Source: Dehalogenimonas lykanthroporepellens BL-DC-9 (GTDB lineage: Bacteria > Chloroflexota > Dehalococcoidia > Dehalococcoidales > Dehalococcoidaceae). Taken from it: a stretch of 64,000 bases of DNA. The notes under the pieces were generated by a model that was given only the letters and a program-made list of their open reading frames with translations, made no database searches and had not been told where the DNA came from. A program made the position numbers and the translations under genes. The first letter of the stretch is position 1; each line of letters begins with the position of its first letter. Positions 59,547 through 64,000 of the stretch are shown here, piece by piece. Location: NCBI GenBank assembly GCA_000143165.1, contig CP002084.1:1426001-1490000 (forward strand), in the 5' to 3' direction.

Positions 59547-59697
59547 GGGCATATCTCCTTAATTAAATATTTTTCGACCAGACTCTCTGGGCGCAGGCAA
59601 TCATCGCGGAATTGCCTGGATATCAGAAACCGGACACGCTGGGCAGAAAACCCGTATTCTCTGGCGATTTCTGACATGGTCGTATCTGGGCCAGCCA
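59543..59697 (-). pseudogene. 3' fragment of an HTH-type regulator, cut by the IS
   Basis: Downstream of the left IS end (59698) the minus strand encodes a C-terminal piece of about 50 residues: TTMSEIAREYGFSAQRVRFL then a KYLIKEICP end. The first part is like a DNA-binding helix-turn-helix. It lacks the N-terminal part. It probably was a regulator upstream of rdhA that was broken by the IS insertion. Confidence 0.55.
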
Positions 59698-61070
59698 GTA
59701 GAATCCCAATACGTGGTGTAAATTCCTGGAGTTGAAAAAGCAGGCCATTGTGTGGTTTCTTGAAAGAAAGTAACAACACAAACTTTCAGGAGGTAACCAC
59801 GACAATGGCCAAAGACAGGATGACACTTTTGGAATTGCTACGCAAGTCAGGAAGTGACGGTGATCTTGATTTTCTGAGAGAAGGGGTGAAGATGCTGGCC
59901 GAAGCGGTCATGGAGCTTGAGGTTAAGCAGAAGACCGGAGCTGAGAAACATGAGCGCAGTAACGGTCGTTTAACCTACCGTAACGGCTACCGGGGGCGTA
60001 TCTGGGACACCCGGGCCGGCACGATACCCTTGGCGATTCCCCGGTTGCGGGACGGCAGTTATTTCCCCAGCTTGCTCGAGCCCCGGCGCCGGGCGGAACA
60101 TGCCTTGCTGGCGGTAATCCAGGAAGCCTATGTATTGGGCATCAGCACCCGCAAGGTGGAATCTCTGGTTCAGTCACTGGGGCTTAACGGGGTCAGTAAG
60201 AGCGAGGTATCGCGAATATGCGGGGCTCTGGACGATGAAGTGGAACGATGGCGCCACCGGCCTTTGTTATGGCGTTATCCCTATCTGTGGCTGGATGCGA
60301 CCTACGTCAAGGTCAGGGATTCAGGGCGGGTGGTCAGTCAGGCGGTAATTATCGCCTACGGAGTCCGTGAAACCGGAGAACGCGAGATCATCGGGCTTGA
60401 GGTCGGCCCCAGTGAAGACGGTGTATTCTGGAAAGAGTTTCTGCGGGGGTTGGTCAGCCGTGGTTTGAGCGGGGTGATGCTGGTAATCAGTGATGCTCAT
60501 CTGGGACTGAAGGAAGCCATCAGCACGGTACTCACCGGGGTATCGTGGCAACGCTGCCGGGTGCACTTCATGCGCAATGCGCTGGCCAGAGTGCCGCGGG
60601 GCGCCCAGGCTATGGTATCTGCCGCTATCCGGACCATCTTCGCTCAACCTGACCGCGACAGCGCTTACAGCCAGCTCCGCCGGGTAGCCGATAACCTCAG
60701 ACTCCGATTCGGTCCTGTGGCCGACCAATTGGAAGAGGCAGAACCGGATATCCTGGCCTATACCGCCTTCCCGCGGGAACACTGGCGGCAACTGTACTCT
60801 ACCAATCCCCTGGAGAGACTGAACAAGGAAATCAAGCGCCGCAGTAATGTGGTCGGCATCTTTCCCAACAGCCAATCGGTAATCAGGCTGATTGGGGCGG
60901 TGTTAATGGAACAGCAGGACGAGTGGGAGGTCGGACGACGCTACTTTTCTTTGGATTCGATGAAGAAAACGCTGGAAGGGGCGCAGGAGGAACCCCTGAT
61001 CATGGCTTTACCAGCTTGATTATTCGGGAAACCACCAATGATGAATTTACACCACTTGACGGGACACTAC
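59698..61070 (+). mobile_element. IS256-family insertion sequence, copy 2 (1,373 bp)
   Basis: It is bounded by GTAGAATCCCAATACGTGGT on the left and GGGACACTAC on the right. It is the same length as copy 1 and almost identical in sequence, but opposite in orientation. The flanks do not show an obvious 8-9 bp target duplication, which suggests that recombination or deletion followed the insertion. Confidence 0.88.
59805..61019 (+). CDS. IS256 (Mutator)-family transposase, intact
   Basis: The protein is 404 residues from ATG 59805, which follows AGGAGG; the upstream frame to 59748 is not needed. Features are the N-terminal MTLLELLRKSG region, a DDE catalytic core with LWLDATYVKVRD and SDAHLGLKEAISTVL, and CRVHFMRNALARVP. 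The C-terminal part is RLNKEIKRRSNVVGIFPN. It carries out cut-and-paste or copy transposition of the element and could act on the broken copy 1. Confidence 0.95.
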   Translation: MAKDRMTLLELLRKSGSDGDLDFLREGVKMLAEAVMELEVKQKTGAEKHERSNGRLTYRNGYRGRIWDTRAGTIPLAIPRLRDGSYFPSLLEPRRRAEHALLAVIQEAYVLGISTRKVESLVQSLGLNGVSKSEVSRICGALDDEVERWRHRPLLWRYPYLWLDATYVKVRDSGRVVSQAVIIAYGVRETGEREIIGLEVGPSEDGVFWKEFLRGLVSRGLSGVMLVISDAHLGLKEAISTVLTGVSWQRCRVHFMRNALARVPRGAQAMVSAAIRTIFAQPDRDSAYSQLRRVADNLRLRFGPVADQLEEAEPDILAYTAFPREHWRQLYSTNPLERLNKEIKRRSNVVGIFPNSQSVIRLIGAVLMEQQDEWEVGRRYFSLDSMKKTLEGAQEEPLIMALPA

Positions 61071-61292
61071 CTACCTCTTGTGGCTCATAACAGCCTCTGC
61101 CACTGATCTGATGTACAAGGAGTATAGAAACTACACAGTGTCAGCGTATAGACACTTAAGTGTTGGGCGGTGGTGTTGTTTTTGGTTGTCGAGGGGGAAG
61201 AAATTATGCAGAGTTAGGTTATTGCGAATCTCTGATTGGGCTTTGAACCTGTAGTTTGCCGGTGAATGAGTTTGTGTTCGACCGGCGCTAAG
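61071..61292. other. Short intergenic region
   Basis: 222 bp between the IS and the MalT-like gene. No gene, terminator or clear repeat was seen. Confidence 0.5.
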
Positions 61293-64000
61293 CTACAGAA
61301 GTCCAAATTCGCGGGCACGCGCTATAGCGCCGGTGCGTCTTTGAACTTGTAGTTTGTCGAAGATTTTCCTGTTGTGCCCCTTAACCGTGTCCAGGGCGAG
61401 GAAGACTCTTTCACAAATCTGCCGATTCGAGAGTCCTTGGGCCATTAGCCGTAGTATTTCTAATTCACGCTGGCTTAATGGTTCGATCAGGGGCTGGACA
61501 GATGGGCAGGGGGATAAATCAGGTTTATCACACGTCTTCTGCTTCTCAGCTTCAAATGCAGCCAGCAGTTTTCCAACATAGTCCGGCATATTCCCGTGAG
61601 CAGCCGCTTCTGAGAGTAATTTGGCCATGGGGGGACCTTCATCAACGAAGATACGGACGAAGCCGCCCGGTTCCGCCAGACTCAGAGCATCACTCAGTGC
61701 CTGGAGGGACTTATTATCATTTGATTCAGCGAAGACCTGCGCCTGGAGTACCAGGATTTTAATAGTTTCATACACCCAGCCGGCTTTCTCGGCTGCGATG
61801 AGGAGGCGAGTAAGTAAGCTCGACGCTTGGCGCAGACTAGCGTGAGCGCCGGCTGCGGTAGGGGCATGCCTGGCGCGGGCCAACAATACGCGCGCAAGAT
61901 TAATATGGTGCAGATCGTAGTGGTAGCTGAGTTCGCCATCCACGCTCAGCCCGCTGGCGTCGACCCACCGGTTAAGATCATCCATTCGGCCTTTGGCCAG
62001 TAATAACCGCACGCGGCAATCGTCCAGCCAGCAGCGGACAAACGGATCCACCGGCGATTTATTCGCCACTTCTTGAGCCTTTTCAAAGGTGTCGTAGGCG
62101 CCGATCCAATTGTTTTGAGCCAATTGGAGCCGGGACAGCGCCACATATGCATCCGCCAAAACATCCGGATGACCCAGCTGAATACACTGCTCTATGCCTG
62201 GATGTAGCCACTGTTCGGCTCCCGCCAAATCGTTTTTTTCGCGCAGCACGTCGCCGAGCTTCACTTTAGGGAAACCGGCTATGGGTAATTGCTGGCCGCC
62301 GGCCATAGTAGCCAAAGCCAAGCCTTCATAATAGATACAAAGAGCTTCATCCAGCTTTCCCTGTTTAACTAGCTGCATGCCCACATAGCAGGATGGGGGC
62401 ACAGCCAGCAACGGGTAGTTAGGCTGCAAGGCCACGGTTCTAGCTGTCTGGAATGCTTGTAACGAGGCATTGACGTTGCCTTGACCCCAATAGGCGCCAC
62501 CCAAAGCCGTGGCTGTCCACCCCCGCATATAATCGCCCTCAGGCAGTTGCTGGATGGCTGCCTCTGCCATGGCCAGAACACGGGGAATATTGCCGCTCAC
62601 TAAAGCAAGGTGAGCCCGAATGGCGGCGATGTAGCCTATAAGACGGGTAGTTTCCTCTACTGGCAGGGGGGAGCCCGGCCATGTCTGCTCGGCTAGTTGC
62701 AGAAATTCCTCGATACGATCTCTCGGCCCAGTCCAATAGAATGCCAATGACTGGTAAACGCACAACCAGGGTCGGGCCCGAATGACCGACTCGGGCAGGC
62801 CAGCCAACCAACCACTCAGTTTTGTCAGGTTGGTCTGCCTGTGAACCCGGTAGGCGAAATGCTGGATCAGATCAGCCGTATGCTCCCAATCGTGGCTGGC
62901 AAAGGCGTGAGCCACGGCTTCCTCAATCAGGTTTTCGCTCTCAAACCAGGCGCTGGCCCGGTGATGCAACTTTGGCACTAAAGCCGGGCTGGACTGCTCC
63001 AGGCGTTGGCGCAATAGTTCCGCAAAGAGATGATGATATCGGTACCAGCGCCGCTCGTTGTCCAGGGGAACGATGAACAGGTTGGCCCGTTCGAGATATT
63101 CCAGGGTTTCCTGCCCGGAAGTCGAGGAGTCGAGCGGAATAGTATCACAAAGGGGGCCGCAAAGGCGTTCGAGTATGGATGTGCGTAGCAAGAACGTCTG
63201 GATGCTTTCAGGTTGTTGACGCAGAACTTCTTCGACCAGATAGTCCAGGATGAAATGGTGGCTGCCGGTGAAAGACTTGATGAAATTGGCATTGTCTTGA
63301 TGTCCCCGCATGGAAATCGCGGCTAACTGCAGCCCGGCTATCCAGCCTTCGGTGCGGGTTTCTAGTGCGGCAATGTTTTCCGCTGAAAGGTTGAGGTCCA
63401 TCACCTGATTGAGAAACTCGGCGGCTTCGGCGGGCGTAAACCGCAAATCAGAGGCGCGCAGTTCGGTTAGTTGGTCACGGGCGCGTAATCGGGCCAGGGG
63501 TAAATCTGGATCCTCACGAGTGATTATAGCCACATGCATTTGTGGCGGCAGATGTTCAAGCATTAAGGCGATGGTATCGTCAATCGGTTTGGCATCAAGA
63601 ACATGATAGTCGTCAAGTATCAGAACGAAATCGTTTTGGATGGCGGTGATTTCGTTGAGTAAGATGGTTAGAATCGACTCAATTGGTGGCGGTTGAGGGG
63701 ATTGGAGCGCCCCCAAAACTCCTTCCCCAATTTTTGGGGCAATCATCTGCAAAGCTGCAACGAAGTATATAAGAAAGTTCGTGGGGTTTTTATCTGCTTC
63801 TCCCAAAGACAACCATGCTACAGGGCGCCCACAGCCTGCCACCCATTCGCTGATCAAGGTGGTTTTACCAAAGCCTGCAGGAGCAGAGACAAGGATTAGC
63901 TTGTGATGTAGACCTTCATTTAGGCGCTCGAACAGTCTAGCCCTGAGGACAACTTTAGACCGTGGTGGGGGTATGAAAAATTTAGTAGCTAAAATTGGTG
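61293..64000 (-). CDS. MalT-like LuxR-family ATP-dependent regulator (5' end outside window)
   Basis: At least 902 codons, open to the window edge. The first residues read TKFFIPPPRSKVVLRARL and LHHKLILVSAPAGFGKTTLI (Walker A GFGKTT), typical of the STAND ATPase module in MalT/LARR proteins. VLILDDYHVLD follows as Walker B. A long TPR-like helical middle (about 350-780 from the edge) is followed by the C-terminal LuxR HTH (LSQRELEILRLMAQGLSNRQ, then LDTVKGHNRKIFDKL). The protein would switch on target genes when a ligand is bound. It is near rdhA but separated by the IS; a link is speculative. Confidence 0.92.
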   Translation of the reverse strand, partial: PILATKFFIPPPRSKVVLRARLFERLNEGLHHKLILVSAPAGFGKTTLISEWVAGCGRPVAWLSLGEADKNPTNFLIYFVAALQMIAPKIGEGVLGALQSPQPPPIESILTILLNEITAIQNDFVLILDDYHVLDAKPIDDTIALMLEHLPPQMHVAIITREDPDLPLARLRARDQLTELRASDLRFTPAEAAEFLNQVMDLNLSAENIAALETRTEGWIAGLQLAAISMRGHQDNANFIKSFTGSHHFILDYLVEEVLRQQPESIQTFLLRTSILERLCGPLCDTIPLDSSTSGQETLEYLERANLFIVPLDNERRWYRYHHLFAELLRQRLEQSSPALVPKLHHRASAWFESENLIEEAVAHAFASHDWEHTADLIQHFAYRVHRQTNLTKLSGWLAGLPESVIRARPWLCVYQSLAFYWTGPRDRIEEFLQLAEQTWPGSPLPVEETTRLIGYIAAIRAHLALVSGNIPRVLAMAEAAIQQLPEGDYMRGWTATALGGAYWGQGNVNASLQAFQTARTVALQPNYPLLAVPPSCYVGMQLVKQGKLDEALCIYYEGLALATMAGGQQLPIAGFPKVKLGDVLREKNDLAGAEQWLHPGIEQCIQLGHPDVLADAYVALSRLQLAQNNWIGAYDTFEKAQEVANKSPVDPFVRCWLDDCRVRLLLAKGRMDDLNRWVDASGLSVDGELSYHYDLHHINLARVLLARARHAPTAAGAHASLRQASSLLTRLLIAAEKAGWVYETIKILVLQAQVFAESNDNKSLQALSDALSLAEPGGFVRIFVDEGPPMAKLLSEAAAHGNMPDYVGKLLAAFEAEKQKTCDKPDLSPCPSVQPLIEPLSQRELEILRLMAQGLSNRQICERVFLALDTVKGHNRKIFDKLQVQRRTGAIARAREFGLL

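Overview
The window looks like a chromosomal segment of an organohalide-respiring Chloroflexota bacterium of the class Dehalococcoidia, most probably Dehalogenimonas-like. The evidence is a reductive dehalogenase gene (rdhA, 58.1-59.5 kb) with a Tat signal and two FeS cysteine motifs, an orphan membrane-anchor gene (rdhB, 50.0 kb), and a tmRNA whose tag reads GERELVLAG, which I recall as the Dehalococcoides tag. The housekeeping genes are GC-rich, and the intergenic regions are full of short repeats. No rRNA operon, origin or CRISPR array was seen.

Layout. 0-0.7 kb: a HicA/HicB-like toxin-antitoxin pair, with the toxin cut by the window edge. 1.1-6.8 kb: a branched-chain amino acid ABC transporter (livH, livM, livG, livF) followed by queD, and a convergent livK lipoprotein. 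7.0-10.9 kb: a HerA-like ATPase, a small HAS-barrel-like protein and a NurA-like nuclease on one strand, split by a repeat block. 11.0-13.8 kb: yajQ, 1.3 kb of tandem repeats, and a histone-deacetylase-family gene. 13.9-14.3 kb: a strong promoter with no evident gene. 14.3-20.4 kb: an ArsA-like ATPase, tRNA-Leu, tRNA-Arg, secF/secD, cca and an XRE regulator. 20.5-27.2 kb: priA, rplS, trmD, a candidate structured RNA, a SAM hydroxide adenosyltransferase, secG and gatB. 27.3-28.8 kb: a selenocysteine-containing DsbA/FrnE-like protein, smpB and ssrA (tmRNA). 28.9-31.7 kb: a decayed zone with two pseudogenes, a hemerythrin, a c-type cytochrome lipoprotein and an IS remnant. 31.7-39.2 kb: a LuxR-type regulator, glnA, an MFS exporter, pheA and a NarL-type two-component system. 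39.3-43.8 kb: an AT-richer block of secreted and small membrane proteins of unknown function.

43.9-48.3 kb is a complete selenocysteine-decoding cluster: tRNA-Sec, selD (with its own UGA codon), selA and selB. It would decode both its own SelD and the FrnE-like protein about 17 kb away. At 48.5-50.3 kb an IS256-family element sits in rdhB, between two perfect 69-bp direct copies of the start of that gene. 50.4-57.9 kb holds holA, a CGCAxxG-type redox protein, a TrkA/TrkA/USP operon, prfC, a metallophosphoesterase, rsmA and ispE. 58.1-61.1 kb is rdhA, preceded by a 19-codon ORF, a truncated HTH gene and an intact copy of the same 1,373-bp IS. A large MalT-like LuxR regulator runs off the right edge.

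The most noteworthy signals are: the dispersed selenoprotein system; the IS/69-bp duplication in rdhB; the rearranged upstream region of rdhA; two candidate non-coding RNAs with good promoters; a recurring TGnTATAAT-type box 6-9 nt before start codons, which suggests leaderless mRNAs; and a repeat insertion that duplicated the overlapping livM/livG junction. All functions are read from sequence by eye. No database search was run.
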